Source: an uncultured Caulobacteraceae bacterium
GTDB lineage: Bacteria; Pseudomonadota; Alphaproteobacteria; Caulobacterales; Aquidulcibacteraceae
Assembly (NCBI GenBank): GCA_902826145.1
Contig: CADEDT010000003.1
Coordinates: forward strand, 1 to 64,000
Length of the DNA: 64,000 bases
Direction of reading: 5' to 3'
Part shown: positions 17,938 through 28,161 of the stretch, one piece after another
Numbering within the stretch: position 1 is the stretch's first letter
How the letters are laid out: every line of letters starts with the position of its first letter
Program-made: the position numbers and the translations under genes
The notes under the pieces: model-generated
Databases searched by the model: none
What the model was told of the DNA's origin: nothing
Seen by the model: only the letters and a program-made list of their open reading frames with translations

Positions 17938-17951
17938 GCTACAATTGTAGC
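17938..17951. promoter_or_regulatory. Probable BlaI-type operator palindrome
   Basis: GCTACAATTGTAGC is a perfect 14-bp palindrome containing TACA and TGTA half-sites, as in BlaI/MecI/CopY operators. A second half-site, GCTACAAAAG, lies at 17920-17929, one to two helical turns nearer the gene. The position directly upstream of the repressor start supports autoregulation. Confidence 0.65.
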
Positions 17952-18094
17952 GCTGTCAAGTCGCCAGAGCTCTCGAACGCTCGGCGCTCGTGTGCGGCGG
18001 TGGATACAACGATGAGCTGCGCGCGCTTCTGCAGCGGCGCCTCGGCATTGACATGATAGCCGACAATCCGTCGCCGCCACCATGGCGAACCCAC
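17939..18094 (-). CDS. Possible 51-aa ORF downstream of the TcA gene (or a +1 extension of it)
   Basis: The +1 frame relative to the TcA gene is open for about 100 codons, from about 18240 past the TcA stop to TAG at 17939. The peptide reads like protein (YVGSPWWRRRIVGYHVN, KRAQLIVVSTAAHERR). The only plausible start is GTG 18094 with a weak purine tract, giving 51 aa. Its stop overlaps the presumed operator of the next operon. It could be a small gene, a remnant, or a frameshift extension. Confidence 0.2.
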   Translation of the reverse strand: MGSPWWRRRIVGYHVNAEAPLQKRAQLIVVSTAAHERRAFESSGDLTALQL

Positions 18095-18131
18095 ATACAG
18101 CTCGTCTTCTCGAGTTTGAACGCGACCAACT

Positions 18132-21100
18132 TTAGCTAGTTCGGCGATATGCCAGTACCAGGTAGGCGTCGCTGGGCGCGAAGCCGACTCCGGGTGAGGT
18201 GAACGACAGCCTACATGAGAGAGAAGACCCGCTGGGAGCTATCTCAGTGTCGAGCCCGGAAAGGTCGGCCTCAGCGACGTGCAGTCCGCCGAACCTCGGG
18301 TCGACCGCCAATTCAATCGGAATTTGAGGGTTTTCACCCGGCTCAAGCACACCTGCATAGTCACTAGGTGCATCATTGCGGACCAGGAGTGTGAGCGACT
18401 GGAGCGTCAATCGTCGTCCAACGTCGCGCGTGGGAAAAAGCGCGTGCGAAATTTCGAGCTCCAACGCGTGCTCGCTTTGCTGCAGATTGATAAACTTGCT
18501 CCATTGTCCCGCGAACTGGCGCCGGAGATCCAAGATCACAAACGATTGAGGCGGCGTCTCGCGCTCCAGATACGCACGCAGATTGTTGATCGCCTTCGAC
18601 TTGAACTCGCCGGTGTCTTCGCGCGCCGTATAGCGCACGTGCATGACGACATCGCTGATGGTGCCGTAGTCGAACGGGCGCAGATCTCGACCCAGTTGCG
18701 GATCGTTGTCGTGGAAAAGCTCAAGCGACCATTCGCTGATGGCGCCGGCGCCTTCGAACGGAAGATAGCGTTCGTCGCGGAAGCTGAACTCGAACATGCC
18801 GGTGTCGTTCTGGCCGCCGCTCATGGCGATGGCTTTGACCGGAATGTTGTTCTCGGCAAACCGTGCATCTTCGCCGGGAACGCCTTCGTCATCGGTGATG
18901 CGCGGATAGCCAGCGCCTGTATCCGAATTGACGCGGATGGAATTGCGCAACAGCCGCAGCGTGCATGCGATCGTCGTGTAGGGGCCTGCTACGCAAGGCA
19001 GTGTGACGCTTACCGAAGCGATGCTTCGGAAATAGTGACCTGGATAATCGAGGTCGAAGATCTCTTCGGGAAGCGCGATGCGGCACCGCCCCGTTTCGCG
19101 CAACTCTATGAGCGACAAGGGATCCAAGTGCGCGAGCGACACATGCTTCGTGAGTTCGAACTCACGCCGGTTTTGTTCAAGATAAGCGCTTTCCATGCGC
19201 CGCAAGTCATGCTGGAGTTTTTCGCCAGACAAGAGACCTTTTCGCAGACTGTCCCAATGGCCGTAGCTGATGAAGCTGCTGCTCGGCAGCCCTAACTCGA
19301 ACCGCATGCAACGCTCGGCGCGTTTGGCTAGATCGTGGGCGAGGCGATAGCTTTCGAAATACGTGTTCGAAATCTGCCCAACCTGCCATTGATAGAGTTC
19401 TTCGCTTGTGTATTTGCCGCGCATGAAGTCATCGAGCGCCTTCGCGTTCTCGATCTGCAGTTCGTGGTTTTGGAGCTCCTTCTCGGCGATGGCGACACGC
19501 AATTCAGCGGCGGCGATCTGCGCTTCGAGCTGAGCGATTTCCTTTTCGGCAAGGCGCTCTTGAAGTTTCCATTCCTCCCATCGGCGGTCATAGCCGGCTT
19601 GCGTCGCGACCAGATTGGCATGGGTGTGCGCGATTTGGCCAAAGGCGCTGAAGGCCGCGGCCGCTTCGGACGTTGAGTCTCCCACGACACCACCGCCGTA
19701 GAGCGTGGCCCAAAGCGGAGAACCGGACCAGCCAGCGCCGCCTATCGTCACGGTCGGAGCAATCTTCTGCCCGCTTGATGCTTGGCTAAGTATCGCTCCA
19801 ATGACGTCCGACCCGAGGCCAATATCGTGCGCCCGCTTTGCCTCTCTTTCACCTCTGCTCGTTCTGTCGACATCGCGATAGAAGTTACGTCGCTCTTCGG
19901 CTGCGGTTTTCGAGTGCGCCAGCGCGTCGCGTGCGTATGAGGCTTCCTCGTGCTGCTTCACACGAATGTCGCGCATAGCGTCGAGCACGCGCAGTTCCTG
20001 GCTCTGGCGCAGAAGCGCGAGCGCTTCTCCGTCGCGTTTCTCAAGCGCCGACAGCAGTGCGGCGCCCAGACCCTTCACGTCATTGCAGACCTCGTTGGCC
20101 TTCTGAAGCATGACTTGGAAGCGATAGAGCGGTAGCGGTGCGTTGAGATCGGCCGCGATTGCGCCGATATCGACGCCTGCCGCGCGCGCCTTCACCAGCA
20201 AGGCCGGATCGATCGGCGGCTCGAACAGCGCCAGTTGGCGTAGAACGCCGTCGATGTTCATGCCATGGCGAATCTTGAACAGCCGGTCAGAGACCTTGTC
20301 CCAATAGCCAAGCAGCTTTTCGTTGTGCGGAATGCAAAAGTAGAGCGTCGGCAGCGGTGGGTCGTCCGCGCTCGCGCCGCCGCCCGAAGTCGGAGGAATG
20401 AGGTTTTCGACCTCGATTAGCGCATTGGCGAAATCGTCTAGCTGAGCCTCAAGTTCGTTGAAGCTCTCCACTGACGGCTTGACTTGAGGTGGTATCTGTT
20501 TCGGCCGTGGCCCGAGTAACTCGGCGGCCAGAATGTAAAGCTGCGTCGCCTCGTTGATGCTCTCCATGCTGTCTTGACGAAACAGGTGGTCGGCCCAGGC
20601 GATGAGGTTGTCGAGGTACTTCATCACCACCGCCTTCTGATAGGCGACGGTGCGATATGCGGCGATGCCGTGAGGCTCGAACGGATTGGCGCGCCAATAG
20701 GCGACCTGCGCGATTGCGCTCGGCGCCGCGTCGGGAAAACCTGGCGCGGCCGGATCGCCCGCAAGAAGGCGCAGCAGGTTTTCAATGCGCTGCCGCAGAT
20801 AGGTTTCTTCGCTCGTCTCGTAGAAGGGCTTGGTGATCCAATAACGCTGCGTGGGAGACACCGCGCCCGCCCCACCGACGCCGATCGGATTGAAAATATA
20901 ATGCAGCCAATCGCGCGCTTCTTTGAACTGCTGATTGTTGCTCAACGCCTTCGCGATGAAGAGCGGCGCGTGGAAGAAGAGCTCCCAATTATATTGCGCA
21001 TACGCGCCAGCGGGCGAGAAATCGACTACGTCCCGTGGATAGCCCGGCGTGATCGTCCAGTCCGGCCGATCAGGATCTTCGATCTGTTCGTCGATGACGA

Positions 21101-24100
21101 CATCCAGCGGTTTATAGGTTTGCACAAAGCTGAACGAACCTTGCTGTAGCTGCGTCTCTCGCCGCATGAGCGCGGGCACGCCCTTGCGCGGATCCTGAAC
21201 GATCTTGGCGAAGTCGCATGCAAGCGGATGATAAAAATTCTGGAAGTGATACTTGCTCTCGCGCAGCAGATTGAGCGACGTGCCGCCAAGATAAGCGTGC
21301 GCGAGGCGTGTTGTGGAGATGGCCAAGCGCCGGCGGAATTCCGCGTCGTCGAAGGGCGGGAGCTCGTCGTTTGGCGTCAATGCAAAGAGGCGGCTCTCTG
21401 CTTCGGCGCGTTGTGCGGGGCTTAAGGAGGCGAGTGGATAATCCTCCGCCAGATCTTCGGCGCGTTGGCGATAGGCGCCCGCCAGTGTTTTGAAAGTGGT
21501 CTTGACACTTTGATAGCCGCGCATCTGCGCAGGAGCTGTCTGTGCGTCGAGCGATTCTCGCGCCAGCGCGGGGAAGACCGCAAACGTCCGGTGTTTGTCG
21601 GAGAAGAAGAATGGCAGCCACGCGCCAAACGCGATGTCTTTAGGCGCCTGGGGGCTCGTTTGACTGAGCGCTGTAACGCCGTCATGGCGCAATTTATCCA
21701 TGTACGAGAGCTGCCACGCTGGCGAGATGCGAAAGCGCCCCGGCGTCGCCTCAAGAACGCTCACGTAGCTGACGCCTTGCTGCAATAGTGAGGGGTGGAT
21801 TTGAAGCCTGAGCGCGTCTCCGACGACGCGATGTTCGCGTTCAACCCATCTTAAATATGAAGGCGATGACCCAACGGACTCCGATGTCGGGCGGACGGCG
21901 TGGCGTAAGTCGCCAAAGCGGTCGGTCGGCGTAGGCGCGCCGTCACATCCCAACAACTCCGCTGCGTCTTCGAGCAAGAAGCGTTGAATTGTGCCCGGCA
22001 GCGCTGTCTCAAGCTCATCCATCTCAGCGGTCGTTATCGCGTTGCGGCCGCCGATCTGAGCGCCGAAGCCACCAACGACGGGGGAGGTGCTGTTCGTCGT
22101 AGGGGGCGGCGCCAACAAGCCATCGAGCTGGATGCCGAACCGACCGTCAGTCAGCGTCGCATCAATTGCGTTGAATGAGCAGGTATCGCGACTAAGCGGC
22201 GTGGAGAACGATGAACTAAACCACCACTCGTTCTTCGACGTCCGCGTTTTGCCCCAACGGCCACCGCGATTGTCTGTCACGCTGAGTTGCAGCTTCAGCT
22301 TCTTCCACGTCTTTGCCATGCCCTCGGTTGGCGGTGGCGCCGCGCTGTTTGCTGCTTCGTCTGGAATCTCGGTGAATACCGGCCAAACCAGGTACAGTCG
22401 GCCACCGACGACAGCGGGCGTCAGATAATCGCCCTTGATATCGGCGTCGACGGGAGTCCAGGCCGACCAGCTCGTATAATCGTACGTCCGATGAAAGTAG
22501 GTGTGCGGTTCGACGCCAATGTTTCTGCCGATGACGTGCAACACGGTCTCGCCGCCGTCGCGATCCTCCTGATAGTATCCCGCGATCTCCAGTCTCGACA
22601 CCGCGTCGACCTTTTGCAGGTAGTTCGCGAACGCCGCCTCGACGGCCGTTGCGTCGAGTTCGCCTTGCAGCAGTTCGTTCTCAAGCTCTTTGAAGAACGG
22701 CGAGCGATCGGCTTTGAGTTCCGGCTCTAGCCAGTTCTCGGGATGCAGGAAAATTTTGCGGTTGGCCTCCCAAACCCGATACTTGTGCATCCACTCCCAC
22801 CAGCGCCACGCGGCGTCGCCGTCGGGTCCATCAGTCTCGACGAGAACGTCCCGTTCGAGACCCATGAAGCATCGCTGCACGAAGAGCTGCACCGAGCTGG
22901 TTGCTTGCACAAGGCGGCTGGTTAGCTGGGAGGCTCCCATCTCCACGTCGAGCAGATAGTAGGCGTAGAGATGGTTCGCGTTCTCCCACTCGTCAGTTGG
23001 TGCATCGTCGGGGCGGTCACCGTTCAAGAGATAGGCGGCAAGCGCATCGCGCTTGCGTTCGCGCAGGGCGTCCTGGATTTCTGTGCTGAGTTCCGTCCAA
23101 CGCCGATCGCCAAACTTTGCGCGCAACAAACCTTTGATTGCCTGAGCGTGCTCGGGAAGCATTGCGCGTGCGGCGAAGGTGGACGTTCGTTGTGTCCCAG
23201 CATTGATCCGAGCAGCAAAGGCGAACGCGCGCTCGATTCTCTCCCAGGTCTCTACTCGGAGGTAGGTCGCCGGCTTGAACGTAGCTTCAAAGGTCGTCGT
23301 TAGCGCGAGAACATCTACTTCCGGCCATGCGGGATTGAGGCGCGCAGTGGCGGCGGCGAGTTCCGCGGCGCTCGAGATCTTGCTTGAGGCCAGATCGGTC
23401 ATAATTTGTAGAAGCGATGTCGCGGTGGAGGGCAACCGCGCCTGCAAACGCATAAGCCGCTCCAACCGCAACACACGCTCGATCGGCGCCATCGCGTCGC
23501 CGGCGGCGACGGGCAATTCGGCGAAATCAAGCAATTCCGCTGGTGCGTGCAGATTTTGCAAGCGTTCCCAGTCGGCGAGAGTGAGCTTCCACCGGGCCCA
23601 CATCGCAGCCACACGGTGAGCCCACCTCAGGCCATCGAATGCAACGGGGCGGGTGTCGGCGTCGACTGCGCCAGACGTATCGGCAAAAGGTCCGACAAGG
23701 TGGGCGAGCAGCGTTTCGGGGAGCTGCGGATACGCGGTGAACAGCCGACGTGTGATACCATCGGAAAGGCCTAGCAACGCTGCGGCGCGCTGCAAAACCA
23801 GTCGCTCTGCCAGCGTTCGCGAGAGGTAGGCGAGGCCGCGTTTGACGGCGAGCGCGATGTTACGCTTCAAGTTACTGTTGCTCGGATCGTCGCGGAGCGG
23901 CGTGACAAGATCACCTTCCGAGAGCCACTGCTCGTCCACTGAAATGACGGCGTGAGGAGCGGCGCTAAGATCATCTAACGCTGAGTGGTATGTAGCTTCC
24001 GTAGACAGCGCCGCGAGAGCTGTCTTTTCTTCGGCCGACATGATGCCGACAAAGCGAAGACACCTCTCTTCCGGATCGTAGGATATCTTCTGCGCTAGAG

Positions 24101-27100
24101 ATCGGTCAGAGAGTCTGCTGAACTTCACGTCGGCCGGCAAGTTGAGCTGGGGCGACGAGAAGGCAGGTTCATAGAATTTGAGCGCAAGTTGCGAGGTCTG
24201 ATAGAAACCTTCGATGGCCGCCTGATAGCCAGCTTCGTTGTTCGCCGTGAGCAGGCGGGTTCTGCGATCGGCATCGACAAACCCCGTGAAGCGCAGCGTC
24301 TGCGATCCCGCGTCGTACCGGATCGGCAACTCCTCTATGATCTGCGGCGCGAGGGCGCCCACAAGATTGACCTTGCGCTCATGGCGAGCTTCGTCACGCA
24401 GCAGATCGACAAAGAACCGCGCATCCTTCTCGTCGCGCCGCAAACGCTGGAGCAGCAGTACGAGCAGCGCCTCCAACCGGCTCTCGTCCGACGGCGGCTC
24501 GAGGAAATCATAGTGCCGTGCGTCGTATTCCAGCCTTATGGCAGCGATCTCGTTCCGGAGATCGCTGAGGAAGCGTCCAATGTCTGCGTCTCGGACAGCC
24601 GCGCGTGTTTCCCGGTTCGCGGCCAAAAGCCAACTCAGCTCATCCGCGTTTAGCCCTGATGCCAAAAACGTATTGGCGTGCTCCAGATACTCAAACGCTG
24701 TCTTAGCGTCGGCGAACCTGTACGCGTTCTGCCCCAGCAGCGCCGTTACTTGTCGCCACGCGGTCACTGTGAGGTTCAGTCGTTTGGCGAGGAAGGCGTG
24801 GCGCCAAACCAGGGAGAGGTTGGCGAGCGTGAGCTTCCCGTAAGAGGCGTCGTCTACATCCTGCAAGCCACATAGGAGTTCGAGGTCCGCGGCGCGCACG
24901 CCCAAAGCCGCGAGCACGATCGGCTGCTCTTGCTGCCCAAGGATCATCTTGTTCGTCGGGGCAGTGATCTTGGCGACGTCGAAATCCGCATTGACGCTGT
25001 TGGTTAGCGCCCTATTGAGGAACAGGCTTTGGTAGAGCGCGCCTGCGCGCTTCTCGTGCTCACCCGCGAAGCCGGTTTCGGTATTGAGGTCGTGGAAGAG
25101 TGCACAGACCTCTTCCACACTCGCTTGCTTGCCCAGCCGACGCCTGATGCGCTCAAAGTAGAAGAGCTGGATGAGGCAAGCGTCGTCGATTCGTCCATTG
25201 CCTACCCCGGGAGAGCGTAGCGCAAGATCAAGCTCCCACATTTTCCAGGCAGGCAGCTTTCGCCAGAGCCGCAAGAAGCGGTGGATGCGATCAAGCATTG
25301 GCGCATCCATGTTCTCAATGTGCTTGGTATGCGCGTCACACGACGCATCGTCATGCTTGATCCGTATTTCGTCGGTGGGATCAATGAACTGGAGGTCAAA
25401 GAGTGCGAGCATCCCTTCGTAGTCGAGCCGCGTTTTGCTGAGGAAGGTGCTCACGACAGAGAGGTGCTGTAGCCAATCCGGATCAGGCGAATTCCAAACG
25501 TCTCGCTGAAAGGCCGCGCTTTCGTTCTTCTGTAGAATAAGGCGCTGTTCGTTGATCGGCGTTGCGCTGCAGCTGATGCCAAAGAACGCCGCCGCAATGT
25601 CGACCTCCTGAGGTCCCGCCGTGCCGCCATAGACGCTCATCAGATCCCAGCGCGCGACGTCGCTCTTGGCGAACGCCGCGGCGACCTCCTCATGATCTAG
25701 ATCGAAAGGCAGTTCGAGCGGCGCTATCGCGCCCTTGAGCGTCTCGTAGGCGTTGTGATTGACGTAAGCGGGGTAGGCGCGTTGCTCCGCGCTGCTTGCC
25801 TTCGAGTTGGGCAAGACTTGCGCCAGGAAGTTCGACGACGACGGCTTCTTCTTCAGAAGGTAAGTTGCGTCCTCGCCGTGCACGACCCAGCGATCAGCGT
25901 CACCGGGATCGACCTGGGAAAGCGTGAAGTCTTCGCCGACTTGGATATTGGCGGCCGCAAGTGCCTGCGCGGTGGCGGCCTTCGCGTCTGAGGCCGGCAT
26001 GGCGATAAGCGGCAACTCAATGTCGCCATCGTCGCCGGCGACAGCGGCCTCAAGCACTTCGCAGACGATGTCGACGTAGGGCAGTGTCTTTAGCGCGTTC
26101 TCGCAATTGAGTTCGAGATAGCCGAGGTCGGCGCGTCGCTTGAACAGAATGTCCCGCACTGGCGTTTCTGGATCGGCGCCGGTGCGCGTTCGCCTAGAAC
26201 CCAGAAACATGAGCAAGTCGGTGAAGTAGGCAGCAGGACTCAGAACCGATCTGCAATGCTCGCAGTGGCAGTAGTCACCAGACTTGAAGAGCGTCTGCCA
26301 ATTCGGGATTAGGGCAAAGCCGGTATCGCTTCCGCGCAGCGCTGCGGGAAGAGCCTCCGGATCGAGCGCCTTGAGATCGGACACGATCGCGAGCACAGCC
26401 GCGTGCGTGTTCGCCGCGCGCGCCCAGCCTGCACGCGCTTCGTCTTCATCTCGTCCATCCGGCCCGGAATAGCGTCGCACAAACTCGCTTTCGCCCATCT
26501 GGTAGGCATCGCGTGCGGAACGCACGCCGTCAGCGATAAGTGCGTCGGCGGTTTCAAATCGTGGCGTGATCTTGAAGACGCGCTGCAGCACCTTCAGTTC
26601 TGACCGGAACGCTGCATCTTCGCCGCGTGGATTTTCCTCAAACAGGGAATCGATGGGCGTGCGTGCGAGATCGAACTCGGCGTGTCCTTCGAACACGCGG
26701 GCAAGGCGGGCGCCGTAACGCAGTCCGCGCACCTCCCGGTCGCGCATTGCGCGGTCCAAGCTTCCGGCGAACGAGGCCGTCGGAAACGCATCGCGGAATT
26801 GCTTTTCCAGCACGAGGCCAGTCAGTGCAGCCGTCGCCGACGATGGCGCGTCCGCGAGCATTCCCGACACATCAAACGGCGGCGCTACCTTGTGGCGTTC
26901 AACGAACGCCGTCCACTCGGTTTTGCTTTGGCGGGCGAGGGTGGGAATATCTTCAGGTCGGTTGACCTTGAACTCGTCCTTAAGCGCCTTCACGAGCGAG
27001 AAGTCCGCGCGCGTAAGCTCCGCCAACCGATACGACGTGCGCAGATCGTCGCTCTCGCGCTTTCCGAACGCTTGCTCCAGAGCTTTCGCGAACTCGCGCG

Positions 27101-28034
27101 TGAGAGGGCGGTGCTCGCGCGTCAGATGCGTGAAGGTTATCTGCTTCTCAAGATCGCTCACGCCTGCGTGCTCAAGCGCTTGACGGGCGAAGCTTGGCGT
27201 CGCCTCGCCGCCGAGTGACAGGCGCGCGGCGAAATCCAGGAAGGCCGTGACCCACGCGTCGACGCGGTCGGTGAAGCGAGCAGGGATGTCACCGCGCGCA
27301 ATGCTGCGCATCAACCCTTCCCGTACGTGGTCAGCGCCAAGTCCAGGCAGGGCGTTTGGAACGTTGGCTGCAATCTCTCTGAGTGTCTTCGCGCCGAAGA
27401 GACCGAAGCCCGAGCTGCCGAAGAGCGCGAACCAGAATTCTTTCTCGAGCAGCTGGCGTGGCGCCACGGTGCGCGCAAAGCCTAGCCGCGCCAGCAAGCC
27501 CCGCAGCTCAGCCGCCGTCGACAATTGGTGTGCGAGCACCAGGCGGATCAAATCCGCGCGCGCATATCCTGTTTCGCCGGCGAGAAACGAGATGTCCTGC
27601 TCTTTCTCGTCCTCCTGAAGCTTGGCGATTTTCAGTGCGCCCAAGAGTGGCGCGATGTCGGCTTCCATGCGTTCGATGAGGCTCGGACCCAAGCCGCTCT
27701 CGCGCGGGATCACGAGATCGATGACCGCCTCGCGCGGCGCATTGAAGAGCGTCGTCGACGCCACGAGCAGCGCGCCGTCGGCGCCAAACACCTTGACGAC
27801 GAGATCGGCGCCGCCGCGCTCGCGTTCGATGAACAGCCGTTCGGAGAACACGACGCTGTAGGCGCCGTCGCGGCCGCTTTGGGTTTCGCCGAGCGCTTCT
27901 TCCGAGCGGAGGTCGCGATCGAACGCCGCGATCTTCAGCCCCGCGGCGGGCGCGCCGCTGGCGTAGACGATCATGCCGGAAACAGAGAAATCGCGCGGCG
28001 CGCGGGGCGCCCCCGCGTTCGAGGATGCGCTCAC
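18132..28034 (-). CDS. Tc toxin subunit A (TcA-like pore-forming translocon), 3300 aa
   Basis: The start is GTG 28034 behind a strong GGGAGGG ribosome-binding site. An N-terminal beta-sandwich (about 15-110, carboxypeptidase-regulatory-like: FSVSGMIVYASGAP) is followed by helical shell domains. The Salmonella virulence plasmid VRP1-type block comes next, with CHCEHCRSVLSPAAYFTDLL at about 588-607. Later come the neuraminidase-like/ABC-toxin N region (TYFHRTYDYTSWSAWTPV, IQRFLLEDAAELLGC) and the C-terminal TcA/TcB-binding region (about 2650-3290). That last region holds paired coiled coils (about 2700-2735 and 2830-2870) flanking a Gly-rich hydrophobic loop (about 2745-2790), the arrangement of the TcA central channel. 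TcA pentamers bind cells and inject the TcC cargo. It is longer than Photorhabdus TcdA1, and no signal peptide is evident. It is downstream of the TcB-TcC gene with a 127-bp gap. Confidence 0.9.
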   Translation of the reverse strand: MSASSNAGAPRAPRDFSVSGMIVYASGAPAAGLKIAAFDRDLRSEEALGETQSGRDGAYSVVFSERLFIERERGGADLVVKVFGADGALLVASTTLFNAPREAVIDLVIPRESGLGPSLIERMEADIAPLLGALKIAKLQEDEKEQDISFLAGETGYARADLIRLVLAHQLSTAAELRGLLARLGFARTVAPRQLLEKEFWFALFGSSGFGLFGAKTLREIAANVPNALPGLGADHVREGLMRSIARGDIPARFTDRVDAWVTAFLDFAARLSLGGEATPSFARQALEHAGVSDLEKQITFTHLTREHRPLTREFAKALEQAFGKRESDDLRTSYRLAELTRADFSLVKALKDEFKVNRPEDIPTLARQSKTEWTAFVERHKVAPPFDVSGMLADAPSSATAALTGLVLEKQFRDAFPTASFAGSLDRAMRDREVRGLRYGARLARVFEGHAEFDLARTPIDSLFEENPRGEDAAFRSELKVLQRVFKITPRFETADALIADGVRSARDAYQMGESEFVRRYSGPDGRDEDEARAGWARAANTHAAVLAIVSDLKALDPEALPAALRGSDTGFALIPNWQTLFKSGDYCHCEHCRSVLSPAAYFTDLLMFLGSRRTRTGADPETPVRDILFKRRADLGYLELNCENALKTLPYVDIVCEVLEAAVAGDDGDIELPLIAMPASDAKAATAQALAAANIQVGEDFTLSQVDPGDADRWVVHGEDATYLLKKKPSSSNFLAQVLPNSKASSAEQRAYPAYVNHNAYETLKGAIAPLELPFDLDHEEVAAAFAKSDVARWDLMSVYGGTAGPQEVDIAAAFFGISCSATPINEQRLILQKNESAAFQRDVWNSPDPDWLQHLSVVSTFLSKTRLDYEGMLALFDLQFIDPTDEIRIKHDDASCDAHTKHIENMDAPMLDRIHRFLRLWRKLPAWKMWELDLALRSPGVGNGRIDDACLIQLFYFERIRRRLGKQASVEEVCALFHDLNTETGFAGEHEKRAGALYQSLFLNRALTNSVNADFDVAKITAPTNKMILGQQEQPIVLAALGVRAADLELLCGLQDVDDASYGKLTLANLSLVWRHAFLAKRLNLTVTAWRQVTALLGQNAYRFADAKTAFEYLEHANTFLASGLNADELSWLLAANRETRAAVRDADIGRFLSDLRNEIAAIRLEYDARHYDFLEPPSDESRLEALLVLLLQRLRRDEKDARFFVDLLRDEARHERKVNLVGALAPQIIEELPIRYDAGSQTLRFTGFVDADRRTRLLTANNEAGYQAAIEGFYQTSQLALKFYEPAFSSPQLNLPADVKFSRLSDRSLAQKISYDPEERCLRFVGIMSAEEKTALAALSTEATYHSALDDLSAAPHAVISVDEQWLSEGDLVTPLRDDPSNSNLKRNIALAVKRGLAYLSRTLAERLVLQRAAALLGLSDGITRRLFTAYPQLPETLLAHLVGPFADTSGAVDADTRPVAFDGLRWAHRVAAMWARWKLTLADWERLQNLHAPAELLDFAELPVAAGDAMAPIERVLRLERLMRLQARLPSTATSLLQIMTDLASSKISSAAELAAATARLNPAWPEVDVLALTTTFEATFKPATYLRVETWERIERAFAFAARINAGTQRTSTFAARAMLPEHAQAIKGLLRAKFGDRRWTELSTEIQDALRERKRDALAAYLLNGDRPDDAPTDEWENANHLYAYYLLDVEMGASQLTSRLVQATSSVQLFVQRCFMGLERDVLVETDGPDGDAAWRWWEWMHKYRVWEANRKIFLHPENWLEPELKADRSPFFKELENELLQGELDATAVEAAFANYLQKVDAVSRLEIAGYYQEDRDGGETVLHVIGRNIGVEPHTYFHRTYDYTSWSAWTPVDADIKGDYLTPAVVGGRLYLVWPVFTEIPDEAANSAAPPPTEGMAKTWKKLKLQLSVTDNRGGRWGKTRTSKNEWWFSSSFSTPLSRDTCSFNAIDATLTDGRFGIQLDGLLAPPPTTNSTSPVVGGFGAQIGGRNAITTAEMDELETALPGTIQRFLLEDAAELLGCDGAPTPTDRFGDLRHAVRPTSESVGSSPSYLRWVEREHRVVGDALRLQIHPSLLQQGVSYVSVLEATPGRFRISPAWQLSYMDKLRHDGVTALSQTSPQAPKDIAFGAWLPFFFSDKHRTFAVFPALARESLDAQTAPAQMRGYQSVKTTFKTLAGAYRQRAEDLAEDYPLASLSPAQRAEAESRLFALTPNDELPPFDDAEFRRRLAISTTRLAHAYLGGTSLNLLRESKYHFQNFYHPLACDFAKIVQDPRKGVPALMRRETQLQQGSFSFVQTYKPLDVVIDEQIEDPDRPDWTITPGYPRDVVDFSPAGAYAQYNWELFFHAPLFIAKALSNNQQFKEARDWLHYIFNPIGVGGAGAVSPTQRYWITKPFYETSEETYLRQRIENLLRLLAGDPAAPGFPDAAPSAIAQVAYWRANPFEPHGIAAYRTVAYQKAVVMKYLDNLIAWADHLFRQDSMESINEATQLYILAAELLGPRPKQIPPQVKPSVESFNELEAQLDDFANALIEVENLIPPTSGGGASADDPPLPTLYFCIPHNEKLLGYWDKVSDRLFKIRHGMNIDGVLRQLALFEPPIDPALLVKARAAGVDIGAIAADLNAPLPLYRFQVMLQKANEVCNDVKGLGAALLSALEKRDGEALALLRQSQELRVLDAMRDIRVKQHEEASYARDALAHSKTAAEERRNFYRDVDRTSRGEREAKRAHDIGLGSDVIGAILSQASSGQKIAPTVTIGGAGWSGSPLWATLYGGGVVGDSTSEAAAAFSAFGQIAHTHANLVATQAGYDRRWEEWKLQERLAEKEIAQLEAQIAAAELRVAIAEKELQNHELQIENAKALDDFMRGKYTSEELYQWQVGQISNTYFESYRLAHDLAKRAERCMRFELGLPSSSFISYGHWDSLRKGLLSGEKLQHDLRRMESAYLEQNRREFELTKHVSLAHLDPLSLIELRETGRCRIALPEEIFDLDYPGHYFRSIASVSVTLPCVAGPYTTIACTLRLLRNSIRVNSDTGAGYPRITDDEGVPGEDARFAENNIPVKAIAMSGGQNDTGMFEFSFRDERYLPFEGAGAISEWSLELFHDNDPQLGRDLRPFDYGTISDVVMHVRYTAREDTGEFKSKAINNLRAYLERETPPQSFVILDLRRQFAGQWSKFINLQQSEHALELEISHALFPTRDVGRRLTLQSLTLLVRNDAPSDYAGVLEPGENPQIPIELAVDPRFGGLHVAEADLSGLDTEIAPSGSSLSCRLSFTSPGVGFAPSDAYLVLAYRRTS

Positions 28035-28088
28035 AACCGCCCTCCCGTGCTATTACCTAAGCGTGTAGCGCAACGGTTGGGTTTGTCT

Positions 28089-28102
28089 ATCGTTAGAACG
28101 AT
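28089..28102. repeat. Short inverted repeat between the two Tc toxin genes
   Basis: ATCGTTAGAACGAT pairs ATCGTT with AACGAT around a 2-nt centre, 55 bp upstream of the TcA GTG start. It could be an operator half or a transcript hairpin. There is no further support. Confidence 0.25.
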
Positions 28103-28161
28103 GGGCCGAGCGCGCGAACGCATTGATGCCGCCGACTTGGCGCAGTTGCCGGCGCCCAGCG

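Noticed and set aside
18279..19295. 338-codon plus-strand frame (also 30211-31119 and 31516-32406)
   Set aside because: These are antisense shadows of the TcA and TcB-TcC genes, caused by high G+C codon bias.
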